In this document: in pieces, positions 1 through 6,658 of the stretch
How positions within the stretch are numbered: position 1 is the first letter of the stretch
Layout: each line of letters opens with the position of its first letter
Assembly: GCA_026785865.1 (NCBI GenBank)
Contig: JAJAZG010000107.1
Location: 1-7,982 of the forward strand
Reading direction: 5' to 3'
DNA length: 7,982 bases
DNA from: Pseudanabaena sp. CAN_BIN31
Lineage (GTDB): Bacteria; Cyanobacteriota; Cyanobacteriia; Pseudanabaenales; Pseudanabaenaceae
Notes under the pieces: model-generated
Database searches by the model: none
Told to the model about the DNA's origin: nothing
Seen by the model: the letters and a program-made list of their open reading frames with translations, nothing else
Translations under genes and position numbers: made by a program

Positions 1-1531
1 ACCGCAATTTGATTGCTCCCTCTACTTCATCGCTTAACCATGGATTAGACTTACCTCGGACAATCTCTTGCCAAGCGGCAAAGGACTTACGAGGGAATAG
101 CGTCAAGCTCCCATCTTCTTCTACTTGCATAGGCTTGTCAGGGTTGCCTCCCCAAGTCACGGTCTGTAATAATTCAGGACGGAACCAAAGCACATATTGA
201 TTTTGAACTGTGGAGATTGCCATCGCTAGTAGTCCACTGGCGACATTTTTATACTCTTCCGCAACAGGACAGAGACTAGGCAAAGCATCGGTGACAAAAA
301 TATTTTGCTCAAAGCGATCGCTGAGCCAACTGAGTAGAGGTCTTAAGGCTTCTTGAGTGGGGGTTTCACCAATTAAAACAATGTTGTCATCGCCATCAAA
401 AACAGCTACACCTGATGCACCTGTCAGATTTAATAGAGCCTCTTCGTTTGTGGTAATTTCTGTAACAAAGTCAGTTGCTTTGGTCAGACGTTCCACAAAT
501 TGACCTTGAATTGTCGTTAAATGTAGTTTGTAATCAAGATTTGCGCTATCTTCTTTAGTCGCCAGCTCTGTAGACATTAACTGCCCCAAAAACTCACAGA
601 CAGTGCGGATTTCGTAAGAGACTAATTTAGGAGTGTGGTGGTGACAGGCAATCAATCCCCAAAGCTGTTGTTTCTGAATTAGGGAAATTGACATCGATGC
701 AGTAACCCCCATATTTTTAAGATATTGGATATGTACAGGCGACACCGCCCGCAAGCCGCAATAGCTCATGTCGAGGAGTGGATGGGGATTTTTATAGTTG
801 GAAACTAATCTAATTGGTTCGCTATTTACATGCGAAATCAGTCGCAGCCAATTAAGTGTATAGAGATGCTTTGCTTGTTTGGGAATATCGGCAGCTGGAA
901 AATGCATTCCCAGAAAGGTATCTAAGTCTAAGTCATTATTTTTAGATTCTGCAATCACATTTCCATGACCATCCTCATTAAAGCGATAGATCATCACCCG
1001 ATCAAATCCTGTAATCACGCGCATCTCATTCACCACTAGGTCACATAGAGCAGCTAAATTCTCGGCTGTCTGCATTTTTGCGAGAGTGGCTTTGATCTGA
1101 CGATAAAATTGAAAGAAATCTTCACCAGTCTCTGCTGTCAAAATTTCCAATTCCAATACAATCTCCCCACTGGGAGCGCGATGAATAATGCCGTTGAAGT
1201 TGCGAGGCGCTTCATGGGCAGTGGCAATCGTAAGATTTAGTGGATTAATATTTTCAAAATTGTGCTCAAGGCAACCGCGAATGATCTGCGTAAGGTCGCC
1301 GCGATCGCTACTAATAAAATCTACCAAAGGGCGATCAAGCAAATCAGCAACCGCAATCCCTAAAATATCAGGAGCGTTTTCGCTAATCTGAACAATTCGT
1401 AGATCAGGTTCAGCTAGTACCAGCAATACACCTTGTGGCTGGATACAGTTAGGAGTATGTATAGGTTCGCGATCGCAATTTTCGAGATTAACTGGATCAA
1501 GCCTATCAAGTTGGGTAGTGGCAGTTTGCAT
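1..1531 (-). CDS. Bacteriophytochrome-type photoreceptor (PAS-GAF-PHY), 3' end beyond window
   Basis: Reads from an ATG at 1531 down to the window edge without a stop: 510 residues, C-terminus missing. An in-frame TGA two codons upstream limits the start. The N-terminal PAS (about 20-130) carries C19 in CDREPIH, the position where bacteriophytochromes bind biliverdin. The GAF domain (about 150-320) shows PAADIP (212-217, D215), R230, R261, SPVH with H267, Y270, and ACHH (H297). The Cph1/plant-type GAF chromophore cysteine is absent: V266 sits there. The PHY domain (about 330-505) has the tongue signatures WGG (460-462) and PRKSF (480-484). By family knowledge this is a red/far-red sensor using biliverdin. 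The output domain, usually a histidine kinase, would lie beyond position 1 and cannot be seen. Unusual details are IQPQG where IQPHG is usual, and extra cysteines C29 and C258. No strong Shine-Dalgarno is visible. It diverges from psbI across a repeat-rich 494-bp spacer. Confidence 0.93.
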   Translation of the reverse strand, partial: MQTATTQLDRLDPVNLENCDREPIHTPNCIQPQGVLLVLAEPDLRIVQISENAPDILGIAVADLLDRPLVDFISSDRGDLTQIIRGCLEHNFENINPLNLTIATAHEAPRNFNGIIHRAPSGEIVLELEILTAETGEDFFQFYRQIKATLAKMQTAENLAALCDLVVNEMRVITGFDRVMIYRFNEDGHGNVIAESKNNDLDLDTFLGMHFPAADIPKQAKHLYTLNWLRLISHVNSEPIRLVSNYKNPHPLLDMSYCGLRAVSPVHIQYLKNMGVTASMSISLIQKQQLWGLIACHHHTPKLVSYEIRTVCEFLGQLMSTELATKEDSANLDYKLHLTTIQGQFVERLTKATDFVTEITTNEEALLNLTGASGVAVFDGDDNIVLIGETPTQEALRPLLSWLSDRFEQNIFVTDALPSLCPVAEEYKNVASGLLAMAISTVQNQYVLWFRPELLQTVTWGGNPDKPMQVEEDGSLTLFPRKSFAAWQEIVRGKSNPWLSDEVEGAIKLR

Positions 1532-1685
1532 ATCTCAGTATAATCATGAAGTCAAGCTCAAAAGCTTAAAAATTTCTATTTTCTTAACGTTGGGTTAAAT
1601 TTTTTTTTTAGCGCAAAGATTAAGGCAATTTTTGATAATAAAAATACGCAAAATAGGCGATCAACCAGAAGATATATATTAGTAG

Positions 1686-1749
1686 GGGCGAAGCATTCCC
1701 ACCGATACTTATAAATTCTAAGATATCTCTGTTTGGGAATGCTTCGCCC
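1686..1749. repeat. Inverted repeat / hairpin A, 16-bp arms
   Basis: Left arm GGGCGAAGCATTCCCA at 1686-1701 and its perfect reverse complement at 1734-1749 enclose a 32-nt AT-rich loop. The arms are G+C-rich compared with their surroundings. It lies in a divergent spacer, with no T-run after it, so a terminator role is unlikely. It resembles the palindromic intergenic repeats scattered through cyanobacterial genomes, but only one copy of this arm is in the window, so dispersal is an inference. Confidence 0.8.
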
Positions 1750-1791
1750 AAACCTCACAACGCAGCGACAATTTATTGTTTGAGGCGAAGA

Positions 1792-1858
1792 GGGTTTAGC
1801 ATTTGCGAAGTGAGATTTTAGTGATGGGTTGAGATATGGTGGCGCAAATGCTAAACCC
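1792..1858. repeat. Inverted repeat / hairpin B, 16-bp arms
   Basis: GGGTTTAGCATTTGCG at 1792-1807 is matched by its perfect reverse complement at 1843-1858, with a 35-nt loop. It starts 43 bp after hairpin A and has the same design (16-bp perfect arms, 32 to 35-nt loop) but an unrelated arm sequence. It probably belongs to a second family of dispersed palindromic repeats. Neither hairpin is placed like a terminator. Confidence 0.8.
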
Positions 1859-2025
1859 CTACCAGTGGGATATTCTTTTTTGGAAATCTTTTAAACTTAT
1901 AGATTTAAGTATTTATACTCAAAAGCAAATAACTTACCTCAAGAAAGCATAACGAATTTCCATCTTTTCCGATAAGATCTAACATAGGATAAATTATTAG
2001 ATATTTATACGGAGATTATTTATTC

Positions 2026-2142
2026 ATGCTCACTTTAAAAATAGTGGTTTACATCACTGTCATATTTTTCATTAGCTTGTTCGTATTTGGATTCCTTAAT
2101 AGCGATCCTTCTCGTAACCCCGGCAACAGGGATCTCGAATAG
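2026..2142 (+). CDS. psbI: Photosystem II reaction centre protein PsbI
   Basis: A complete 38-residue gene. The protein starts MLTLKIVVYITVIFF, continues as one membrane span (about 5-24), and ends in a polar tail with SDPSRNPGNRDLE. Length, single span and the DPxRNP tail are those of PsbI, the small photosystem II subunit next to D1 and CP43 that helps early assembly and stability of the complex in the thylakoid. GGAG at 2011-2014 lies 11 nt before the ATG as a plausible ribosome binding site. The stop TAG (2140-2142) shares its last G with the GTG start of the ABC exporter, so the two are almost certainly cotranscribed and may be translationally coupled. I see no missing conserved feature. 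Identification is by recognition of the family sequence. Confidence 0.95.
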   Translation: MLTLKIVVYITVIFFISLFVFGFLNSDPSRNPGNRDLE

Positions 2143-3935
2143 TGATCAACACCGCCAAAGCTAGCTCTGCCAACACTCAGCCTTCAAATCGCGTCAAAAC
2201 TAATGATTGGCGATTGATCCTGAGTCTATTGCCTTACGCAAAGCAAAACTCTAAACAGTTTGTCATATCGTTGATTTTACTTGTGCCTCTCTCGATTTCG
2301 AGTGCTGTTCAGCCAATTTTGGTGCAGCAAGCGATCGATGGACCAATTAAAAATCAGGATTTGCTGGGACTGCGATGGATTTGCTTAGTCATTTTATTGA
2401 CGATCGCCGTCCGTCTTACGTTTCAGGCTTGGCAGGGCTACTTGGTGCAAGAGGTCGGACAAAAAATCACCGCCGATATTCGCGCTGATTTATTTCGTCA
2501 TGTCACATCTTTATCAACCAGTTTTTTTGATCGCACACCTGTTGGTAGTCTAATTACCCGCCTAACTAGCGATGTCGAAGCATTAGGCGATGTATTTGCC
2601 ACTGGTGCTGTGGGCGTATTGAGCGATTTTGCCTCGATTGGCACGATCGCTATATTTATGTTTTTACTTCGTTGGGACTTAGCCTTGCTGCTCCTCACGA
2701 TGGTCATCCCAGTGACTGCCTTAATTGTCTATTTTCAGCATGAATATCGCAAAGCAAATTTTAAGGCACGCGATCGCCTATCCGAACTTAATTCGATCTT
2801 GCAAGAAAATATTATTGGCGCAAATATTGTCCAATTATTTCGTCGCGAAAAGTTTAACTCCGCTCAACACCTCAAAGTAAATAAGCGGTACGTGGACGAG
2901 GTAAATCGCACCGTTTTTCATGATTCGGCAGTATCCGCAACTCTAGAATGGATCGCTCTAGTCGCGATCGCGGCTGTACTCTGGCTAGGCGGTGGACAAA
3001 TTGTCCAAAAAAATCTTACCTTTGGCGAACTTTCCGCATTTGTGCTGTTTTCGCAACGACTTTTCGATCCGATCCGTCAACTAGCTGAAAAATTCACCAC
3101 GATTCAAGCAGGATTTACAGCTGTTGAACGCATCAATGCGATTTTGCAAGAACCAATCGACATCCGCGATCCTGAACATCCCAAAACCTTACCCCTCGAA
3201 GGGACTGGCGAAATTTGTTTTGACCATGTATGGTTTGGCTACAAGTCTGATGAGTATGTCCTCAAAGATGTGACCTTTACGCTGAAAGCGGGTGAGAAAA
3301 TTGCCCTTGTTGGACCAACGGGTGCAGGTAAAAGCTCAATTATTCGCCTATTGTCCCGACTTTATGAGCCAAGCAAAGGCAGAATTTTAATCGATGGTAT
3401 AGACATTCGTGAAATTACCCAAGCGGAGTTACGGCGATGTGTGGGGGTGATTTTACAGGATGCATTTTTATTTTCTGGCGATATTAAAGAAAATATCACT
3501 CTCGGTGAAGACTATGCGATCGAGCAAGTAGTCGAAGCCGCCGAGTTAATGAATGTTGATCGCTTTATCCAAGAACTACCTCAAGCCTATGGCACGCAAG
3601 TGCGTGAGCGAGGCACAAATCTCTCTGGTGGACAAAAGCAATTACTCGCCTTTGCCAGAGCCGCCATCCGCGATCCGCGCATTTTAATTTTAGATGAAGC
3701 CACGGCTAGCCTTGATGTCAATACTGAATTTTTGATTCAACAAGCCTTAGATCGACTTCTAATTGATCGTACCACGATCATCATCGCCCACCGTCTTTCG
3801 ACAATTCGCAATGTTGATCGCATTCTCGTACTCAAGCAAGGCGAAGTGATCGAGTCTGGCAATCATGAGCAACTAATTACCAAACAAGGCTTATACGCTA
3901 GTCTTTATGAACTAGAAATGATGGCAACGCATTAA
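2142..3935 (+). CDS. ABC exporter half-transporter (fused permease and ATPase)
   Basis: 597 residues, the usual length of an MsbA/multidrug-type half-transporter working as a dimer. Residues 1-330 form a six-span exporter domain (spans near 41-60, 74-95, 151-175, 178-197, 268-285, 295-312). Residues 355-590 form the ATPase: aromatic A-loop near Y367, Walker A GPTGAGKSS (391-399), Q-loop Q439, signature LSGGQKQ (494-500), Walker B ILILDEA with catalytic E519, and H-loop H550. All ATPase motifs are intact, so ATP-driven export is expected; the substrate (lipid, drug or peptide) cannot be told. The start is GTG at 2142 overlapping the psbI stop in TAGTG, with AGGG at 2128-2131 inside psbI as a possible ribosome binding site. 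There is no peptidase domain, and no accessory membrane-fusion gene nearby. A strong hairpin terminator follows immediately. Confidence 0.95.
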   Translation: MINTAKASSANTQPSNRVKTNDWRLILSLLPYAKQNSKQFVISLILLVPLSISSAVQPILVQQAIDGPIKNQDLLGLRWICLVILLTIAVRLTFQAWQGYLVQEVGQKITADIRADLFRHVTSLSTSFFDRTPVGSLITRLTSDVEALGDVFATGAVGVLSDFASIGTIAIFMFLLRWDLALLLLTMVIPVTALIVYFQHEYRKANFKARDRLSELNSILQENIIGANIVQLFRREKFNSAQHLKVNKRYVDEVNRTVFHDSAVSATLEWIALVAIAAVLWLGGGQIVQKNLTFGELSAFVLFSQRLFDPIRQLAEKFTTIQAGFTAVERINAILQEPIDIRDPEHPKTLPLEGTGEICFDHVWFGYKSDEYVLKDVTFTLKAGEKIALVGPTGAGKSSIIRLLSRLYEPSKGRILIDGIDIREITQAELRRCVGVILQDAFLFSGDIKENITLGEDYAIEQVVEAAELMNVDRFIQELPQAYGTQVRERGTNLSGGQKQLLAFARAAIRDPRILILDEATASLDVNTEFLIQQALDRLLIDRTTIIIAHRLSTIRNVDRILVLKQGEVIESGNHEQLITKQGLYASLYELEMMATH

Positions 3936-3936
3936 T

Positions 3937-3996
3937 AAAAACCCCAAAAAGCTGTGGCGCACGCGCAGCATGCGCCACAGCTTTTTGGGGTTTTTT
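3937..3996 (+). terminator. Terminator hairpin with 25-bp perfect stem (repeat copy E1)
   Basis: Arms 3937-3961 and 3971-3995 are perfect reverse complements, with a 9-nt loop. The outer part is AAAAACCCC / GGGGTTTTT, so on either strand the G+C-rich stem is followed by a T-run. It starts one base after the ABC exporter stop and should end the psbI-ABC transcript. The core (3951-3981) is related to the hairpin at 7029-7059, and similarity continues into the right flank (TTATGCTTAC at 3995-4004 and 7073-7082), so it appears to be one copy of a dispersed element used as a terminator. Confidence 0.88.
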
Positions 3997-4010
3997 ATGC
4001 TTACTTACCT

Positions 4011-4616
4011 ATGCAAAAATCGATGAATCCTAAAACTGAGCAGAAGCGATCGCTTTCTCCATCTCTTTCTAATTTTTCGGCACGTCCATTTATTTTAGTT
4101 GGACTCTTAATCGCCTTCTTGACTATCTCTAATCTGGCGATCGCGTTCACACAGCCCAAAGATCGAATAAATGGCGAACTCTGGATTATTAATCGTGTGA
4201 TCAGTGGTCAGACGGTCGAGGCTTCGATTGCCAATAAGGACAACACGACTATCCAACGAGTGCGACTGATAGGACTTAGTGCGCCACTCAAAGAGCAATC
4301 ACCTTGGGGCGATCGCGCCCGTCAGCGTCTATCTGATTTGATCAAGGAGCAGAAGGTGATTCTAGAATTTGATGTGAAGCAGAAGGATAACTCTGATCGC
4401 CTACTTGCTTATATTTGGAAAGATAATCTATTAGTTAATCAATATTTGGTATCCGAGGGTTTGGCGATCGCTGATTCCTCTGCACCCAATACAAAATATG
4501 ACGCGAGGATTAGCCGCGCTCAATCAAAGGCGCGATTGCAAGAGCTAGGGCTTTGGGACACTCAAAATCCATTGCGCCTCAGTCCCAGAGACTTTCGCCG
4601 CCAGTTAGGTAATTAG
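4011..4616 (+). CDS. Membrane-anchored SNase-like (thermonuclease-fold) protein, degenerate active site
   Basis: 201 residues from the ATG at 4011 (a second ATG at 4023 is possible). A GTG start at 3954 would lie inside the upstream terminator stem and is unlikely. A basic N-terminus is followed by a hydrophobic segment (about 27-47) that is a signal anchor or uncleaved signal peptide. The rest matches the staphylococcal-nuclease fold: RVRLIG (83-88), SPWG (97-100), DNSDRLLAYIW (126-136), LVNQYLVSEGLA (141-152), and a C-terminal GLW (180-182). Compared with the family, arginines equivalent to R35 and R87 remain (R85, R130), but the three acidic calcium ligands are replaced: Q67 for D21, S90 for D40, and L93 for the general base E43. 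It is therefore probably not an active nuclease and may bind nucleic acid or act structurally. No clear Shine-Dalgarno is seen. It is convergent with the next gene, 47 bp apart. Confidence 0.82.
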   Translation: MQKSMNPKTEQKRSLSPSLSNFSARPFILVGLLIAFLTISNLAIAFTQPKDRINGELWIINRVISGQTVEASIANKDNTTIQRVRLIGLSAPLKEQSPWGDRARQRLSDLIKEQKVILEFDVKQKDNSDRLLAYIWKDNLLVNQYLVSEGLAIADSSAPNTKYDARISRAQSKARLQELGLWDTQNPLRLSPRDFRRQLGN

Positions 4617-4663
4617 CGATCGCCTCTTCTCAAGCATCAGGAATTATTAGGCGATGGCACTAA

Positions 4664-5518
4664 TTAGGATTTAGGCGATCGCTTTGTTTTTGGAGACTTC
4701 GGAGCTTTAGATTCTTTAGCAGAAAGCTTTTGTAACTTTTGGATTTGTTTTAGAGCTAATCCAGTAAATTGAGCAACTAAATCTGGCGCAACATTAGAAC
4801 GCAACATATTCAAAGCGATCTGATTAGTCGCTTTAGCTTCACCCTCAGCTCTGCCCTCAGCCTTGCCTTCAGCTTTACCTTCAGCCATACCTTCGCTCAA
4901 GATATCTTGATAAATCACTGATTCTTTCATGATGTCACTCCTTAGTAATCTTTGGATTATTTCCCTGTCCAAGGCTATACCAGATATTATAGCGGTCGAG
5001 GCGGCTACACTACTTTGTAATTGCTTATCAGCAATATTTTCAATTTGCTTGGCAACCTGTCTTAAGGTTTCAGCGCGATCGCTAGTTTTTGATAAGGTCG
5101 CAAAAGGTAATAACCCTTGATATTGCTGAAATATTTCTGTTGGCTGTTCCCATAAACGAATGACATTGAAGGTATGGCTCAGTTCTCCTAAGTTAAAAGT
5201 CGTCTCATAGACTAGGTTCGATTGGCTGGGAGAAAGATAAATAACGACCTGATGAACTTGTCTATTAGGGAATTTACGGTGCAGCCGCAGTCGATAATCT
5301 GCCATGCGGAAAGGGATATTTTTATTTGGCTCAGTTTGAAACTCTAGGTGCAGAATGATTTCTGTTGATTCTAGAAATATTACTGAGTCAGCGCGGATTG
5401 GCTCTACTGAAAGCTCGGATGGTTCGATCTTGGTTAAAGCGATCGCTTCCCCTAAGAGCCAACTCGCAAAATCTGCCGAGAAGTTCTCTGCCAAAAATTT
5501 ACAGATGTTGTCAATCAT
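4664..5518 (-). CDS. Rpn/PD-(D/E)XK family putative nuclease or transposase-like protein
   Basis: 284 residues, ATG at 5518 with TAAGGTGA (minus strand, 5531-5538) as a possible ribosome binding site 12 nt upstream. The N-terminal half resembles the Rpn/PDDEXK-like proteins that are abundant in cyanobacteria, often annotated as putative transposase or recombination-promoting nuclease. The likely catalytic set is D44 followed by E59 and Q61 in HLEFQTE, with the typical RMADYRLRLHRK (71-82) after it. A helical stretch (about 150-210) follows, then a tandem EGxA repeat (209-228), and a basic serine/lysine tail (269-284) with KSPK twice. The EGxA repeat before a short C-terminal helix is common in this group. 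By family knowledge, members may cut DNA and promote RecA-independent recombination; activity here is inference. The gene is convergent with the SNase-like gene and divergent from miaA. No terminal inverted repeats flank it. Confidence 0.8.
   Translation of the reverse strand: MIDNICKFLAENFSADFASWLLGEAIALTKIEPSELSVEPIRADSVIFLESTEIILHLEFQTEPNKNIPFRMADYRLRLHRKFPNRQVHQVVIYLSPSQSNLVYETTFNLGELSHTFNVIRLWEQPTEIFQQYQGLLPFATLSKTSDRAETLRQVAKQIENIADKQLQSSVAASTAIISGIALDREIIQRLLRSDIMKESVIYQDILSEGMAEGKAEGKAEGRAEGEAKATNQIALNMLRSNVAPDLVAQFTGLALKQIQKLQKLSAKESKAPKSPKTKRSPKS
4835..4894 (-). repeat. In-frame 12-bp tandem repeat encoding EGxA units
   Basis: Inside the nuclease gene about five diverged 12-bp units (minus-strand pattern like GAAGGTAAAGCT) encode EGMA/EGKA/EGKA/EGRA/EGEA-type repeats at residues 209-228. 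The units are multiples of three, so copy-number changes would lengthen or shorten a charged helix without shifting frame. Confidence 0.8.
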
Positions 5519-5572
5519 TACGGAATTTTATCACCTTAGGGCAATGTATCATTTAGGGAGGATGCTGTATTG

Positions 5573-5614
5573 ATGCAAACAATTAACTTGCGATCGCAAG
5601 TTAATTGTTTGCAT
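5573..5614. repeat. Perfect 42-bp palindrome centred on HIP1
   Basis: Positions 5573-5614 read the same on both strands with no loop or mismatch, and the exact centre is the octamer GCGATCGC (5590-5597). It lies between two divergent genes, 54 bp from the nuclease start and 28 bp from the miaA start. It could be an operator, a hairpin in a 5' leader, or a dispersed repeat. Extruded as RNA it would be a 21-bp stem minus loop bases close to the miaA start. Confidence 0.9.
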
Positions 5615-5642
5615 ATAGCTTTAATTTTATTCTGAGATGTAA

Positions 5643-6581
5643 ATGAATTCTGTCGGCTTAATCGTAATTTTGGGCGCAACCGCGACGGGTAAGACGAGTT
5701 TAGCGATCGCCCTTGCCAAACACTTAAATGCGCCAATTTTAAGTGCAGACTCGCGGCAAGTTTATCGCGGTTTTGATATTGGGACTGCTAAGCCGACAAT
5801 TGCAGAACGTGATGATGTTCCGCATTATTTGATCGATATTATTGAGCCAGATCAGACTTTGACATTGGCAGATTATCAAGATCGAACCCAAACTTTAATT
5901 GCTAAATTTCATGCAGAGGGAATCACACCAATCTTGGTTGGTGGTTCAGGTTTGTACATTAAGGCAATTACCGCAGGATTAAAAATTCCTCGCGTGCCGC
6001 CGCAACCTGAACTGCGATCGCAACTTGAAGAGTTAGGACAAAATTACTGCTATCAAGTTTTACAGCAAGTCGATCCAATTGGTGCAACCAAAATTCATGC
6101 CAATGATCAAATTAGAACTTTGCGATCGCTAGAGGTTTTTTATGTGACAGGGCAGTCACTTTCAGCGCAGCAATATGAGCAACCACCGAGTTATCCAATT
6201 GTGCAGATTGGCTTGGAATGTGAGGATCTCGATACTTATCGTCAGTTAGTAAGCGATCGCGCTGAACAGATGTTAGCCAATGGCTGGCTGGACGAAATTC
6301 GCGATTTGCAAGAGCGCTATGGTGTAGATTTACCACTTTTAAAAACGCTGGGCTATGGCGAAATGGGTGATTACTTATCTCATAGAATCGATTTGGAAAC
6401 TGCCAAATCACTAACTGTGATTCACACCTGCCAGTTTGCAAAGCGTCAGAGAACATGGTTTCGCGGTTCAGGGAATGGGAATCTGCCGATCCATTGGTTG
6501 CCGACTGGAAGTAAGTGTGAAGAGGCGATCGAGATTATCAAACAGAAAAAAGATAGTTCATTAGGAATTTTTGATCGGTAA
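5643..6581 (+). CDS. miaA: tRNA dimethylallyltransferase MiaA
   Basis: 312 residues, a normal length for MiaA. The enzyme transfers the dimethylallyl group from DMAPP to N6 of A37 in tRNAs reading codons that begin with U, the first step to ms2i6A, improving codon-anticodon pairing. Seen in the sequence: P-loop GATATGKT (11-18), SADSRQVYRGFDIGTAKP (34-51) with the catalytic/tRNA-binding D36, VGGSGLYIKA (99-108), ANDQIRTLRSLEV (153-165), LLKTLGYGEM (232-241), and QFAKRQRTWFR (264-274). All family landmarks are intact. The ATG at 5643 fits the usual MiaA N-terminus; only a weak purine run (GAGATG) precedes it. No hfq or mutL neighbour is present, unlike in enterobacteria. It stands alone between a palindrome upstream and a 20-bp palindrome 32 bp after its stop. 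Confidence 0.97.
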   Translation: MNSVGLIVILGATATGKTSLAIALAKHLNAPILSADSRQVYRGFDIGTAKPTIAERDDVPHYLIDIIEPDQTLTLADYQDRTQTLIAKFHAEGITPILVGGSGLYIKAITAGLKIPRVPPQPELRSQLEELGQNYCYQVLQQVDPIGATKIHANDQIRTLRSLEVFYVTGQSLSAQQYEQPPSYPIVQIGLECEDLDTYRQLVSDRAEQMLANGWLDEIRDLQERYGVDLPLLKTLGYGEMGDYLSHRIDLETAKSLTVIHTCQFAKRQRTWFRGSGNGNLPIHWLPTGSKCEEAIEIIKQKKDSSLGIFDR

Positions 6582-6613
6582 ATTATAATTAAAGTTAAGA
6601 TAACTTGAATAGG

Positions 6614-6633
6614 CAATGGGCTTAAGCCCATTG
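6614..6633. repeat. 20-bp perfect palindrome after miaA
   Basis: CAATGGGCTTAAGCCCATTG is fully self-complementary with no loop. It begins 32 bp after the miaA stop and could fold at the end of the transcript, but only a mixed TTAGGTCTAATT follows rather than a clean T-run, so termination is uncertain. GGGCTTAAGCCC cores are common in dispersed cyanobacterial repeats. Confidence 0.75.
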
Positions 6634-6658
6634 TTAGGTCTAATTGTGGGTTAAAAAT

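Larger units (their letters stand above)
1532..2025. other. Divergent intergenic spacer, phytochrome / psbI
   Basis: This 494-bp AT-rich spacer separates two divergently read genes, so both promoters should lie here. I cannot place a convincing -35/-10 pair for either. On the minus strand, TATACT (1536-1541) lies too close to the phytochrome start, and has no well-spaced -35 box, to be convincing as a promoter. The middle is filled by two tandem hairpin repeats listed separately. A short open frame on the minus strand across 1576-1758 runs through one repeat and looks spurious. No HIP1 site occurs in the spacer. Confidence 0.6.

Noticed and set aside
1576..1758. 60-codon minus-strand open frame in the phytochrome-psbI spacer
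   Set aside because: It runs through hairpin repeat A, has no ribosome binding site, and its composition (poly-lysine tail from a T-run) is not protein-like.
3954..4010. GTG start extending the SNase-like protein by 19 residues
   Set aside because: The extension is encoded by the terminator stem itself; the ATG at 4011 gives a normal basic N-terminus plus membrane segment.
4615..4683. 11-bp inverted repeat AGCGATCGCCT / AGGCGATCGCT between the convergent genes as a shared terminator
   Set aside because: The arms are ordinary HIP1 sites, overlap gene ends, enclose a 47-bp loop and lack T-runs; likely chance.
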